Origin: Parageobacillus sp. KH3-4
Lineage (GTDB): Bacteria > Bacillota > Bacilli > Bacillales > Anoxybacillaceae
Reading direction: 5' to 3'
Assembly: GCF_022846435.1 (NCBI RefSeq)
Contig: NZ_AP025627.1
Span: 2,762,001-2,826,000 of the forward strand
Length of the DNA stretch: 64,000 nt
Position numbers and translations under genes: made by a program. Within the stretch, counting starts at the first letter, position 1. Every line of letters begins with the position of its first letter. The notes below the pieces were generated by a model. It saw only the letters and a program-made list of their open reading frames with translations, did no database searches and had not been told where the DNA came from. Shown here piece after piece: positions 30,022-39,460 of the stretch.

Positions 30022-31002
30022 TCATTTCTTCTCTTTGGAATCATTCCCTTTATGGAATCGGAACCAGCCGTTCCGTTTAAACCAAAAAAACATCGAAATC
30101 GCAATCACCGCCATTACTCCAAGGACCATAAAGTAGCCGTACTTCCAATGCAATTCCGGCATGTAATCAAAGTTCATTCCATAAATGCTCGAAATGAACG
30201 TTAATGGCATAAAAATCGTCGTAATAACCGTCAATGTCATCATAATGGTGTTCATCCGGTTCGAGTTAAGCGACAAATAGCTATCGCGTATATCAGACGT
30301 AATTTCGCGATTCGTTTCAATCATTTCCGCCAGCTTCAGAAGATGATCGTAAATATCATGAAAATATAGTTGGCGCTCCTTCATCCGCTGCAGACGTTCA
30401 GAATGAATAATCCGGTACAGCAAATCGCGCATTGGCACAATCGTTCTTCTTAACTTCGATAAATCGCCGCGAATGTCAAACACTTTTTCGATAATTTCTT
30501 GAATTGTCTCATCGTTTGCGTTTTCCTCTAATTCATTCAACACATCTTCAATATGATAAATCGGAGGAAAATAGTCGTCGACGATCTTGTCTATGATGCG
30601 GTACATTACATGGAAAGGCCCTTGCTGGACATCTTCCTCGCTCTTGATTCGTTCCCATACTTCATTCACGGCATGAATGGACTGCTTATGGAAAGAAACG
30701 ATAAAATTTTGTCCGACAAATAAATCGACTTCCTCCGCTTCCAGCGAACTTTCTTCGATCGCATGCAACACAACAAATAAATACCGGTCATAAAAATCCA
30801 GTTTTGGCCGTTGCACGTATTCCAAACAGTCTTCAATCGCAAGCGGATGGAAATGAAAAAAGTCAGCCAGCAGCTTTGCTTCATCTTCAGTCGGTTCATG
30901 AAAATCAACCCAATACCATGAAACATCGGAGCTATTGACAAACGAAAGCGGAACATCATACATTACGTCAAACTCTTTTGTCACTGCACATGTTCGAATC
31001 AT
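30022..31002 (-). CDS. corA: CorA family Mg2+ transporter
   Basis: 326 residues. An N-terminal cytosolic alpha/beta domain, a long stalk helix, and two C-terminal membrane segments with the selectivity motif GMN in SSIYGMNFDYMPEL. The C-terminus is basic. It forms a pentameric Mg2+ (or Co2+/Ni2+) channel. The ATG of MIRTCAV is chosen, six bases after AAGGTG. Closest to the YfjQ-type CorA of Bacillus. Confidence 0.9.
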   Translation of the reverse strand: MIRTCAVTKEFDVMYDVPLSFVNSSDVSWYWVDFHEPTEDEAKLLADFFHFHPLAIEDCLEYVQRPKLDFYDRYLFVVLHAIEESSLEAEEVDLFVGQNFIVSFHKQSIHAVNEVWERIKSEEDVQQGPFHVMYRIIDKIVDDYFPPIYHIEDVLNELEENANDETIQEIIEKVFDIRGDLSKLRRTIVPMRDLLYRIIHSERLQRMKERQLYFHDIYDHLLKLAEMIETNREITSDIRDSYLSLNSNRMNTIMMTLTVITTIFMPLTFISSIYGMNFDYMPELHWKYGYFMVLGVMAVIAISMFFWFKRNGWFRFHKGNDSKEKK

Positions 31003-31199
31003 ATTAATCACCTTATACCCGTCATTTACTTCCCTTTACATATGATAACCGAAAATATGTTACATCCCAATAAAAAAGGAGATATATGTTGCAGAAAATA
31101 CCATATGAATATTTATCAAAATTTTCTTTACTTTTTTATCAAAAATTAGGATAATATAAAAAAGGGAACTTATCGTTCCTAAGCAAGGGGGAATCACAT

Positions 31200-31427
31200 A
31201 TGTACGAAAAGCAATATCCTTATGAAGGCGCGATTTTGTTTAGCCAAATGGAAGAACCCAATAGCTATGGTCCGCTTGCGGAAAAAGTGTTGGAGCATGC
31301 GATATTCCAGTTCCAAAAACAAAAACTGATGGAAAAAATCGACGAGGCGCTGATGTCGCGAAACAAGTCCCTCTTTTTGGAACTTTCCGCACAATATAAT
31401 GAACTTTTAAAAAAATACGGTGCGTAA
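31200..31427 (+). CDS. IDEAL-domain protein
   Basis: 75 residues. The C-terminal half reads KIDEALMSRNKSLFLELS, the motif after which the IDEAL domain family is named. Such short proteins in Bacillaceae sometimes act as adaptor tails; the function here is unknown. AAGGGGGA lies seven bases before the ATG, and a strong terminator follows. Confidence 0.75.
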   Translation: MYEKQYPYEGAILFSQMEEPNSYGPLAEKVLEHAIFQFQKQKLMEKIDEALMSRNKSLFLELSAQYNELLKKYGA

Positions 31428-31484
31428 TAAGGAGAAAAAGATGTTCGAGTGCGAAACGTCCGAATCATATAATCAAACAATAAG

Positions 31485-31533
31485 GTGAGCCGCCTTTTCA
31501 AAAATTTCTTTAAGAAAAACGAAGGCGGCTCAC
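31485..31533 (+). terminator. Terminator of the IDEAL-domain gene
   Basis: A 12-bp stem GTGAGCCGCCTT / AAGGCGGCTCAC encloses an AT-rich loop with its own small inverted repeat, followed by TTTTATTTTTT. Confidence 0.85.
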
Positions 31534-31616
31534 TTTTATTTTTTCATCATTCTCACTCCATTGTCAAACATGATAAAATGTTATTAAACATGTGATAACG
31601 GAAGGATGAACAACTG

Positions 31617-32765
31617 GTGGAACATCTTATTCATTCGCGTGTAAAAAACATTGAAATATCCGGCATTCGCAAATTTTTTAACATGGTTGCCAACCGTCCC
31701 GATTTGATTTCATTGACGATTGGGCAGCCGGATTTTCCGACTCCCGAACATGTGAAAGAGGCGGGAAAAGAAGCAATTACCGACAATTTCACAACGTATA
31801 CACATAATGCTGGTTTTCTTGAATTGCGCCAAGCCGCTTGCGATTTTATTCGCGAGAAATACGGACTGGATTATCGTCCTGACGAAGTCATTGCCACCGT
31901 CGGAGCAAGCGAAGCTCTTGACATTACGTTTCGTACCATTTTAGAAGAAGGAACAGAGGTAATTTTGCCCGGCCCCGTCTATCCGGGATACGAACCATTG
32001 ATCCGGCTTTGCGGGGCAAAACCGGTATATATCGATACGCGGTCTAACGGATTTCGTCTATCCGCCGAGCTAATCGCTCCTCACTTAAACGAGCGGACTC
32101 GTTGTATCGTACTCCCATATCCTTCGAATCCTACCGGGGCCACATTATCGGAACAAGAGCTTCAGGAAATTGCTGCGCTCGTGAAAGGCCGGCCAATTTG
32201 GGTGGTCTCGGACGAAATTTATAGCGAACTCGTTTACAACGGCCGTCACCATTCGATCGCAAAATGGCTGCGCGAACAAACAGTCGTTATTAACGGATTG
32301 AGCAAATCCCATTCCATGACAGGGTGGCGAGTCGGTTTTGTATTCGCTCCGTCTTTCGTTACAAAACATATGATCAAAGTACACCAATACAGCGTTTCAT
32401 GCACATCTTCTGTCTCGCAAAAAGCTGCGCTCGCCGCCTTAACAATTGGGAAAAATGATGCAGAAACGATGCGCTCGCAATATAAAGAACGGATGGAATA
32501 TGCTTACCATCGTCTCATCGACATGGGATTGAAAGTGGAAAAACCGAGCGGCGCCTTTTACTTATTTCCATCTATCGCCGCTTTCGGCCAATCCTCTTTC
32601 GATTTCGCGCTTGATGTCGTGAATAAAGCCGGCGTAGCGCTCGTTCCCGGCAGCGCCTTTTCCGAATACGGGGAAGGACACGTGCGCCTTTCTTACGCTT
32701 ATTCAATAGATACGTTAAAAGAAGGGCTGGATCGCCTAGAACGATATATTAAAGAAAGACAGTGA
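31617..32765 (+). CDS. patA: N-acetyl-LL-diaminopimelate aminotransferase PatA
   Basis: 382 residues. A class I aminotransferase with GQPDFPTPEHV, PSNPTGATLSE and the PLP lysine in NGLSKSHSMTGWRVGF. The sequence follows B. subtilis PatA closely. It catalyses the transamination between DapH and DapL in the acetylase pathway. The start is a GTG behind AAGGATG. The other pathway genes are at 21-23 kb. Confidence 0.9.
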   Translation: MEHLIHSRVKNIEISGIRKFFNMVANRPDLISLTIGQPDFPTPEHVKEAGKEAITDNFTTYTHNAGFLELRQAACDFIREKYGLDYRPDEVIATVGASEALDITFRTILEEGTEVILPGPVYPGYEPLIRLCGAKPVYIDTRSNGFRLSAELIAPHLNERTRCIVLPYPSNPTGATLSEQELQEIAALVKGRPIWVVSDEIYSELVYNGRHHSIAKWLREQTVVINGLSKSHSMTGWRVGFVFAPSFVTKHMIKVHQYSVSCTSSVSQKAALAALTIGKNDAETMRSQYKERMEYAYHRLIDMGLKVEKPSGAFYLFPSIAAFGQSSFDFALDVVNKAGVALVPGSAFSEYGEGHVRLSYAYSIDTLKEGLDRLERYIKERQ

Positions 32766-32790
32766 GTATGTGCTGACCGTACTCACTGTC
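32758..32790 (+). terminator. patA terminator
   Basis: AGTGAGTA / TACTCACT stem (extended by ACAG/CTGT) overlapping the patA stop codon, followed by TTTTTT. Confidence 0.85.
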
Positions 32791-32905
32791 TTTTTTCTTT
32801 CGTCACATAGCTGAATGCGTTTGCCATGCGGACAGCGGATAAAACACCGCATCATCTTCGTTGCGAGTGGATCAATAGTTTGGCAAACCGCGCTCGCCGT
32901 TTTCT

Positions 32906-33673
32906 TCAAAAAGAAAATGTCCGCTTCGCCACATCTCGAATTTCCCAGACCGACGTCGTCTTTTGCAAAACCGGAATGACAGAAAGCACTCCTTGCCGAT
33001 TAATGTAATTGATGTCTGCTTCAAGGCCGTGGGCCATCATCCATCGCCCGACCCGCGAAGAGGCAATCACTGTTTTTCCGGCGCTTTCCGTATGATATTT
33101 TTCATAAAAAAGCAGCGCCGCCATGGCAGCATCAGATAAACCGCGCTCGGAGACGCCGCATTGAAGCAAGCAAGAAATAAAATAACCGGCCCCATAAAAA
33201 TCTTCTAAACAAAATCGCCCTGACGAACCGGAACAAATAGCGACAACGGTTTCAGAGGAATGATGGCGGCAAATATATTCGGCAAGCGCCCGGCCATTGA
33301 GCAAGCTCCCGACGTAAAGATGATTGGCATCCACTGCCTTGCAAATCGCAACCGTTCCGTTTGTCGTTGATAAAATAAGCGTTTTTCCCAGACAAAATCT
33401 TTGCAAAAAAAGAGGAGCCGGGGGATGAAACCCGTCAATCGTTTTTCCTTCATACTCCCCGACAAGTTCATAATTGCCGTTTGGCAACAAGTTCGCCTGC
33501 GCTTTCGCTTCATGCGCGCTTCTCACCGGAATGACAGAAGCGGCTCCGAACGAAAGCGCAGCGGTGATCGTCGATGTGGCGAGCAAAATATCAAATACTA
33601 CCGCCACTTTCCCGTTCCCTAAAGCTGCTTCATCAATATCTTCTTTGCGAAACACAACGTGAGCGCTCGTCAT
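32906..33673 (-). CDS. comB: 2-phosphosulfolactate phosphatase (ComB family)
   Basis: 255 residues. VFDILLATSTITAAL near residue 25, STTNGT, and CSGSSGRFCLEDFYGAG are the strings of the ComB family, named for the second step of coenzyme M synthesis in archaea. In spore formers the family is linked to sulfolactate, a spore solute (YitC in B. subtilis). No ComA or sulfolactate dehydrogenase gene is beside it here. It starts nine bases after the phosphotransferase gene and is cotranscribed. Confidence 0.8.
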   Translation of the reverse strand: MTSAHVVFRKEDIDEAALGNGKVAVVFDILLATSTITAALSFGAASVIPVRSAHEAKAQANLLPNGNYELVGEYEGKTIDGFHPPAPLFLQRFCLGKTLILSTTNGTVAICKAVDANHLYVGSLLNGRALAEYICRHHSSETVVAICSGSSGRFCLEDFYGAGYFISCLLQCGVSERGLSDAAMAALLFYEKYHTESAGKTVIASSRVGRWMMAHGLEADINYINRQGVLSVIPVLQKTTSVWEIRDVAKRTFSF

Positions 33674-33682
33674 ATATTCACC

Positions 33683-34738
33683 TCAACGAATCGCTAACTG
33701 CCATGCATGTTTTACGAGCGCCGGAACAAACTTGCCAAAATGGCGGAAGCGCTCATCATTGGTTTGCCCACGGCGATAGCGATAATAAATTTGCTGGCAA
33801 ATGACAGCGAGCTTAAAATAAGCAAACGTTAAATAAAAGTGCATATTCGAAACGTCGCGTCCGCTTTTTTCTGCATACGCCCGAATAAATTCATCCCGCG
33901 TATAAAATCCCCGATATACAGTAACCGGTGTTTTTCCAAATCCGTTTTTTAGTGACGGCGGGTCGTCATCTTGAATCCAATAACTCATTGCCACCGCCAC
34001 ATCCGCTAGCGGGTCTCCGACTGTCGCCATTTCCCAGTCTAATAACCCGACCATTTTAGTAATATCGTCTTCGGCAAACAACGCATTGTTTAATTTATAG
34101 TCATAGTGAATAATTGCCGCTTCGCTTTTTTCCGGAATATGACTCGCAAGCCATTTCGTTAACGCCTCCACCTCTTGAATATCGTCCGTCTTCGCCCGCT
34201 CATACCGTTGGGTCCAGCCATGAACTTGCCGCTCCATAAACCCTTCCGGTTTCGCCATGTTTGCTAAACGCGTTTTCGTATAATCAAGATGGTGAAGCGC
34301 CACAAGCGTGTCCACCATCGTTATCGAAATATTTTGACATATTTCTTCCGCTGGAGTGACATGTGCCGGAAATTCTGTATCTAATACGATTCCTCTGCGC
34401 CGCTCCATAATGAAAAACGGGCTCCCGATAATCGATTCATCATCGCAAAACAACAGCGGCTTTGGCGCCAATGGAAAGATTGGATGAATTTCTGTGAGCC
34501 ATGTGCTTTCCCGCTTCATATCGTGCGCTTTCGGCGCCACCAAACCGAGCGGCGGGCGGCGCAACACCGCTTCCCATTCGCCGCATGATAGCAGATACGT
34601 CAAATTAGAACGCCCTGCCGAAAATTGCTGAATTTGCAGAGTCTCTTCCGGAAAATCCGGAATCTCCTTTCTTAAAAAATTTGTTAACTTCTCGACTGGC
34701 AACTCTTCTCCTTTGCGTACGGGAATAATCGCCGCCAC
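33683..34738 (-). CDS. Aminoglycoside-phosphotransferase-like kinase of the acyl-CoA dehydrogenase cluster
   Basis: 351 residues. A kinase fold with IIHYDYKLNNALF (catalytic loop) and GLLDWEMATVGDPLADVA (metal-binding loop). This branch of the APH family usually accompanies acyl-CoA dehydrogenases, as here, and probably phosphorylates a small hydroxylated intermediate rather than an antibiotic. A GTG start (VAAIIPVRKG) is chosen, seven bases after GGAGG. A palindromic operator lies 185 bases upstream. Confidence 0.75.
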   Translation of the reverse strand: MAAIIPVRKGEELPVEKLTNFLRKEIPDFPEETLQIQQFSAGRSNLTYLLSCGEWEAVLRRPPLGLVAPKAHDMKRESTWLTEIHPIFPLAPKPLLFCDDESIIGSPFFIMERRRGIVLDTEFPAHVTPAEEICQNISITMVDTLVALHHLDYTKTRLANMAKPEGFMERQVHGWTQRYERAKTDDIQEVEALTKWLASHIPEKSEAAIIHYDYKLNNALFAEDDITKMVGLLDWEMATVGDPLADVAVAMSYWIQDDDPPSLKNGFGKTPVTVYRGFYTRDEFIRAYAEKSGRDVSNMHFYLTFAYFKLAVICQQIYYRYRRGQTNDERFRHFGKFVPALVKHAWQLAIR

Positions 34739-35044
34739 TACTTCCCCTCCTTTCCGTTGCGAGTGTTTTTGGCGCTTCCTAATTAATGAATGGCTCCTAC
34801 ATGCGATTAGCGCAAATCTGAATTTCCGTGCGCAATCAAACGCCATCGATCGATTGCTGTTTCATGGAACCGCCGCCAATACAGCAATACGTGGAGCAGC
34901 CATCTTTTATTCCCTCTTTTTTTACTGACTAGTTAGTATGTTGAAATGAGCGGCGAAAAAACGCGCGCTTCGCTACGATAGCAACGTCGCGGCAGGACAT
35001 AACTCGGCCGTCGAACTGTTCCCTCTCGCTGCAAACCTGCGGAA
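34739..35044 (-). promoter_or_regulatory. Leader region with TetR-type operator and short leader ORF
   Basis: The near-perfect palindrome TACTGACTAGTTAGTA (34923-34938) has the same form as the one upstream of the acyl-CoA dehydrogenase gene. Downstream, GAGGG and an ATG open a 13-codon reading frame (34862-34903, MAAPRIAVLAAVP). An 8-bp stem ATTGCTGT/ACAGCAAT covers it. No convincing -35/-10 pair was found. The leader ORF may be a translated leader or chance. Confidence 0.5.
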
Positions 35045-35625
35045 TTAGCCGTTGGCAGGCGGCCTTTTCTCCATTCCTTCCAGCAAAATCGCAACCATTT
35101 GTTTCGCTACTTCGAAATCGCTTAGTTCACCATCAGGCCGAAACCATTGATAGCTCCAGTTTGCCGCCCCCAAAACCATCAAGGTCGCAATAGACGGATG
35201 TAAATCTTCGCGAAATGCCCCACTTTTTATTCCTTTTTCAATCAGCGATTGAAGTTCGTAGCGAAACATGTCGCGCTTTTCGATAATCTTTCTTAAGTGT
35301 TCTTCATTTAAATGTTTCATTTCCCGGAAAAAAATACGCGCCTGTCTCCCTTGTTTCTCAATGTTATGAATCAGCATATAGACGATGTCCAATACTTTTT
35401 CCTTTATCGTTTTTACGGGATCGTCCATAATTTTCTTTTGCTTTTCAAGCAATCCTTCAATATAGCAAAGATGAATATCCATTAACAATTCTTCTTTGCT
35501 TTTAAAATAATAGTAAAATGTTCCTTTGTCACTCCTAGCGCGTCCACAATATCTTGAATCGAAGTTTCGCTAAATCCATTTTGTTCAAATAGTGCGATGC
35601 TTGCTTCCATGATTTTTTCTCTCAC
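35045..35625 (-). pseudogene. TetR-family regulator with a single-base frameshift in the recognition helix
   Basis: From a GTG at 35625 (behind AAAGGTGG) the frame reads VREKIMEASIALFEQNGF and SETSIQDIVDALGVTK, a normal TetR N-terminus. It then breaks at about 35523. The next frame gives FYYYFKSKEELLMDIHL and a full ligand-binding domain to the stop at 35045. Adding one G at AAGGAAC restores GVTKGTFYYYFKSKEEL and a 193-residue protein. Either the gene is recently inactivated or the base call is wrong. It lies within the fatty-acid cluster and is the natural candidate for binding the two palindromes. Confidence 0.85.
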
Positions 35626-35738
35626 GCTCTTCCACCTTTCCTGCCTTATTTCATTCCCGTCATTACATCATAAAACGGACAAGCCGATATAGCAACAAAC
35701 ATTTGACTTGACCGTTTCGGAAGAGCGCGCTTCTTTCT

Positions 35739-37358
35739 TTATTTTGAGTTTGAGCGGAGCGCTTCTTCGCGAAGGGCACGGCGCAAAATTTTTCCGACGT
35801 TTGTTTTCGGCAATTCGTTGCGGAATTCCACAATGCGTGGCACTTTATAAGCGGCTAAATTTTTGCGGCAATGGGCGATAATCTCCTCTTCCGTCGCTTC
35901 TTTTCCATTTTTTAATACGATGATCGCTTTTACCGTTTCGCCGCGGTATTGATCCGGTACGCCGATAGCTACCGCTTCTCTCACCGCCGGGTGTTCATAA
36001 AGCACTTCCTCAATTTCGCGCGGATAAATATTGTAACCGCTTGCGATAATCATATCTTTTTTCCTGTCGACGATGGTGACATACCCTTCTTCATCGACGG
36101 TTGCCAAATCGCCCGTATATAGCCATCCATCACGAAGTGTCACCGCTGTTTCTTCCGGCATGTTCCAATATCCTTTCATCACCTGCGGACCACGAATAAC
36201 CAACTCTCCGACCTCGCCTGGCTTCAGCTCTTCTGTCCCTACGGCTACATCAACGATTTTATATTCCGTCATTGGCATTCCAATTCCTACCGTTCCCGGT
36301 TTTCTTTCGGCAAATGGCGGATTGCAGTGCGTCACTGGCGACGCCTCGGATAAACCATACCCTTCCAGCACCACCGCTCCTGTTTTCCGTTCAAACTCCC
36401 GCATTAGCTCGACTGGCATTGGAGCGCTTCCGCTATTGCACGTTTTAATGCTGTTGATGCTGTACTTTTCCACTCCCGGCGTATTCGTGATCGCGACATA
36501 CATCGTCGGCACTCCCGGAAAAACGGTCGGCTGCTTCTCTTTAATGATCTCCAGCACTTCCTGCAGCTCAAAACGCGGCAATAAAATATTATTTGCCCCG
36601 ACATAAATCGCCATATTCATTCCCGATGTCATCGCAAACACGTGGAAAAGCGGAATGACAGTGAAATACCGTTCCTTTCCCATCTCATACGTTCCTTTGA
36701 AAAATTCCGCGCATTGCATGACGTTTGCTAAAATGTTTCGATGGGTTAACATCGCGCCTTTTGAACGGCCGGTTGTTCCGCCTGTATATTGCAGCACGGC
36801 AACATCGTGCTCCGGTTCGATCGGTACCGGCTGTACGTTTCCGCTTCCTTGCGCAAGAAACTGTTCAAACGTCACATCTGGAGAAAATGACGCGCCTGTT
36901 GGCTGAAAGCTGACGACAATCGCCCGCTTGATTGGCGTGTCTTTGCGCACCGCCTGCAACCGTGGATAGACAGCATCATAAATGACAACCGTTTCCGCTC
37001 CCGAATCGGTGAAAAGATGAAGCAGCTCACGTTCAACGAGCATCGGATTCACTTGCGTCACAATCGCGCCAACGCGCAAAATTGCATAATAAGCGATAAC
37101 ATATTGCGGGCAGTTCGGCAGCATAATAGCAACGCGATCGCCCTTTTGGATGCCTTGCTGCTGCAGGCTTGAGGCAAATTTCTCGACAGCATAGGCAAGC
37201 TCGCCATACGTCATCACTTTATCATAAAAAGTTAATGCTGGATTGTCGCAATATTGTTTGGCGCGTTCTTGCAAAATATCGCACATCGTGATATCGGGAA
37301 TGGCAAACTGGAAAGCTATATGTTTTGGATATAACGAAGCCGCCTTCTTTTCGTTCAT
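35739..37358 (-). CDS. Long-chain fatty-acid-CoA ligase (AMP-forming)
   Basis: 539 residues. Adenylate-forming enzyme with the P-loop YTGGTTGRSKGAMLTH, the GYGLSEASP motif, YTGDLATVDEEGY and the C-terminal lysine in PKTNVGKILRR. It activates fatty acids as acyl-CoA for beta-oxidation. Similar to the LcfA/FadD branch. The ATG lies behind GGGGGAG. It follows the SDR gene by 21 bases and belongs to the acdH-SDR-ligase-tetR unit. Confidence 0.88.
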   Translation of the reverse strand: MNEKKAASLYPKHIAFQFAIPDITMCDILQERAKQYCDNPALTFYDKVMTYGELAYAVEKFASSLQQQGIQKGDRVAIMLPNCPQYVIAYYAILRVGAIVTQVNPMLVERELLHLFTDSGAETVVIYDAVYPRLQAVRKDTPIKRAIVVSFQPTGASFSPDVTFEQFLAQGSGNVQPVPIEPEHDVAVLQYTGGTTGRSKGAMLTHRNILANVMQCAEFFKGTYEMGKERYFTVIPLFHVFAMTSGMNMAIYVGANNILLPRFELQEVLEIIKEKQPTVFPGVPTMYVAITNTPGVEKYSINSIKTCNSGSAPMPVELMREFERKTGAVVLEGYGLSEASPVTHCNPPFAERKPGTVGIGMPMTEYKIVDVAVGTEELKPGEVGELVIRGPQVMKGYWNMPEETAVTLRDGWLYTGDLATVDEEGYVTIVDRKKDMIIASGYNIYPREIEEVLYEHPAVREAVAIGVPDQYRGETVKAIIVLKNGKEATEEEIIAHCRKNLAAYKVPRIVEFRNELPKTNVGKILRRALREEALRSNSK

Positions 37359-37379
37359 TTTTCTTCTCCCCCCTCTTTT

Positions 37380-38156
37380 TTAAGAGCTCGCATGTGTGCC
37401 GCCATCGACAACGATTAACGATCCCGTCACAAAGTCGGAAGCGCGGGACGCTAAAAACAACACCGCACCTTTCAAATCATCTTCTCCCCCAAAACGTTTT
37501 AGCGGCGTGTTTTCCAAAATTTTTTTCCCCACTCGTTCAAGGATAACCTTTGACATTTTCGTTGGGAAAAATCCCGGAGCAACCGCATTGACATGAATGC
37601 CGTATTTTCCCCATTTTACCGCTAAATCTTTTGTAAACGTAATGACTGCCCCTTTGCTTGTGTTGTAGCCGATCGTATTTAACACTTCCGGATTTGTTCC
37701 GCCGAGCCCGGCGATAGAAGCAATATTGATAATTTTGCCGCTTTGCTGCCGAATCATCACTTTTCCGACCGCCTGGCTCATCAAAAATGTTCCGGTGACA
37801 TTGACATTCATCACTTTCTGCCACGCTTCTAGTGGCATCTCCTCCGCAGGTGCCCCCCATGTTGCGCCGCTGTTATTGACTAAAATATCAATTCGTCCAA
37901 ATTCGTCTACCGCCGCTTGAACGACGCGCTGCACATCGTCCGGATTAGTGACATCGCATTGCAACGCAAGAGATTTCACGCCAAGTTTCTCTAATTTCTC
38001 TCTTACTTGTTCACACGCCTCCACTTTCCGCGAACATACGACAACGTTGGCTCCCGCTTCCGCCAAACCGACAGCGATTTGCTCGCCTAGCCCGCGTCCT
38101 CCTCCAGTGACAATCGCCGTCTTTCCAGTAATTTTAAATAAATCGAGCACATGCAT
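37380..38156 (-). CDS. Short-chain dehydrogenase/reductase
   Basis: 258 residues. Classical SDR: TGGGRGLGEQIA nucleotide loop, NNSG, and the catalytic YNTSKGA. It resembles gluconate 5-dehydrogenase and 3-oxoacyl reductase types. Lying between an acyl-CoA dehydrogenase and an acyl-CoA ligase, it probably oxidises a 3-hydroxyacyl or similar intermediate. GGAGAG precedes the ATG by seven bases. Confidence 0.85.
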   Translation of the reverse strand: MHVLDLFKITGKTAIVTGGGRGLGEQIAVGLAEAGANVVVCSRKVEACEQVREKLEKLGVKSLALQCDVTNPDDVQRVVQAAVDEFGRIDILVNNSGATWGAPAEEMPLEAWQKVMNVNVTGTFLMSQAVGKVMIRQQSGKIINIASIAGLGGTNPEVLNTIGYNTSKGAVITFTKDLAVKWGKYGIHVNAVAPGFFPTKMSKVILERVGKKILENTPLKRFGGEDDLKGAVLFLASRASDFVTGSLIVVDGGTHASS

Positions 38157-38173
38157 TCTAACTCTCTCCTTTA

Positions 38174-39382
38174 TTATTGGTATTGCCGCAATTCTAATTT
38201 AGCGATCTGCTCTTTATGTACCTCATCCGGCCCATCGGCAAGACGTAGCGTACGCGCGTTTGCCCAATGTGCCGCAAGCGGAAAATCGTCGCTAATTCCC
38301 GCTGCGCCAAACACTTGAATCGCGCGGTCGATCACTTTTAACGCTACATTTGGCGCGACTACCTTAATCATCGCAATTTCTTTTTTCGCCGCTTTATTTC
38401 CAACCGTATCCATCATGTACGCCGCTTTTAATGTAAGCAGCCGTGCTTGCTCAATCTCAACGCGCGACTGGGCAATCCAATCACGGATAACCCCTTGTTC
38501 CGCCAGCGGCTTCCCGAACGCAACCCGCTTTTGCACGCGCTGGCACATCAACTCAAGCGCCCGCTCCGCCGCACCGATAAGCCGCATGCAATGGTGGATG
38601 CGTCCTGGACCGAGACGTCCTTGCGCAATGGCAAAACCTTTTCCTTCCTCCCAAATAATGTTTTCTTTCGGCACACGGACATGGTTATACGTAATTTCCG
38701 CATGGCCATGCGGCGCATGATCGTATCCAAACACCGGAAGCATCCTTTCCATTTTCACCCCCGGCGTATCAAGCGGCACAAGAATCATCGATTGCTGTTC
38801 ATGTCTCGGCGCTTCTGGATTCGTTTTTCCCATGACAATCGCAATTTTGCACCGTGGATCGCCGGCGCCCGACGACCACCACTTCCGCCCTGTAATCACA
38901 TATTCGTCACCATCGCGGACGATGCTCGCGCGGATGTTTGTCGCATCGCTTGACGCAACATCCGGTTCGGTCATCGAAAAGCACGAGCGAATCTCCCCGT
39001 TTAGCAATGGGATCAGCCATTTCTTCTTCTGCTCTTCCGTTCCATAACGAACGAGCACTTCCATATTCCCCGTATCAGGGGCATTGCAATTAAACACTTC
39101 CGGGGCGATGAGGGAGCGCCCCATCATCTCGCAAAGCGGCGCATACTCCAAGTTTGTCAGCCCTGCCCCATATTCGCTATCCGGCAAAAATAAGTTCCAT
39201 AACCCTTCTTTTTTCGCCTTTGCTTTTAATTCCTCTATAATCGGCGGAACGGCGGACCACCGCGATTCTTGCGCATTCAGTTGTTCTTCGTACACTTTTT
39301 CATTTGGATAAATATACTCTTCCATGAAAACGCTTAATTTTTTTAACAGTTCTTTCACTTTCGGCGAATAAGAAAAATCCAT
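38174..39382 (-). CDS. Acyl-CoA dehydrogenase
   Basis: 402 residues, the length of the long-chain plant/bacterial type (ACAD10/11-like). Motifs: [31 protein letters not shown], and a C-terminal [15 protein letters not shown]. It introduces the first double bond in beta-oxidation with FAD. Start chosen at MDFSYSPKV, six bases after GGAGGGG; the longer frame runs through the operator and promoter. First gene of the cluster. Confidence 0.9.
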   Translation of the reverse strand: MDFSYSPKVKELLKKLSVFMEEYIYPNEKVYEEQLNAQESRWSAVPPIIEELKAKAKKEGLWNLFLPDSEYGAGLTNLEYAPLCEMMGRSLIAPEVFNCNAPDTGNMEVLVRYGTEEQKKKWLIPLLNGEIRSCFSMTEPDVASSDATNIRASIVRDGDEYVITGRKWWSSGAGDPRCKIAIVMGKTNPEAPRHEQQSMILVPLDTPGVKMERMLPVFGYDHAPHGHAEITYNHVRVPKENIIWEEGKGFAIAQGRLGPGRIHHCMRLIGAAERALELMCQRVQKRVAFGKPLAEQGVIRDWIAQSRVEIEQARLLTLKAAYMMDTVGNKAAKKEIAMIKVVAPNVALKVIDRAIQVFGAAGISDDFPLAAHWANARTLRLADGPDEVHKEQIAKLELRQYQ

Positions 39383-39399
39383 AATATTCCCCTCCATGT

Positions 39400-39417
39400 A
39401 TACTAACCGGTTGGTAT
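39400..39417. promoter_or_regulatory. TetR-type palindromic operator of the acyl-CoA cluster
   Basis: ATACTAACCGGTTGGTAT, 16 of 18 positions symmetric, lies between the promoter and the ribosome site of the acyl-CoA dehydrogenase gene, about 15 bases downstream of the expected transcription start. The common form with the second site is TACTRACYRGTTRGTA. Confidence 0.7.
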
Positions 39418-39431
39418 GCAGCTTCATTTTT

Positions 39432-39460
39432 ACTATATCCTTATTTATAAAAATATTCAA
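39432..39460 (-). promoter_or_regulatory. SigA promoter of the acyl-CoA cluster
   Basis: Minus-strand TTGAAT (plus 39455-39460) and TATAGT (plus 39432-39437) with a 17-base spacer, 50 bases upstream of the start codon. Confidence 0.65.

Noticed and set aside
33683-34738. Antibiotic resistance (aminoglycoside phosphotransferase)
   Set aside because: It has the kinase fold but belongs to the branch found beside acyl-CoA dehydrogenases; context argues for metabolism, not resistance.
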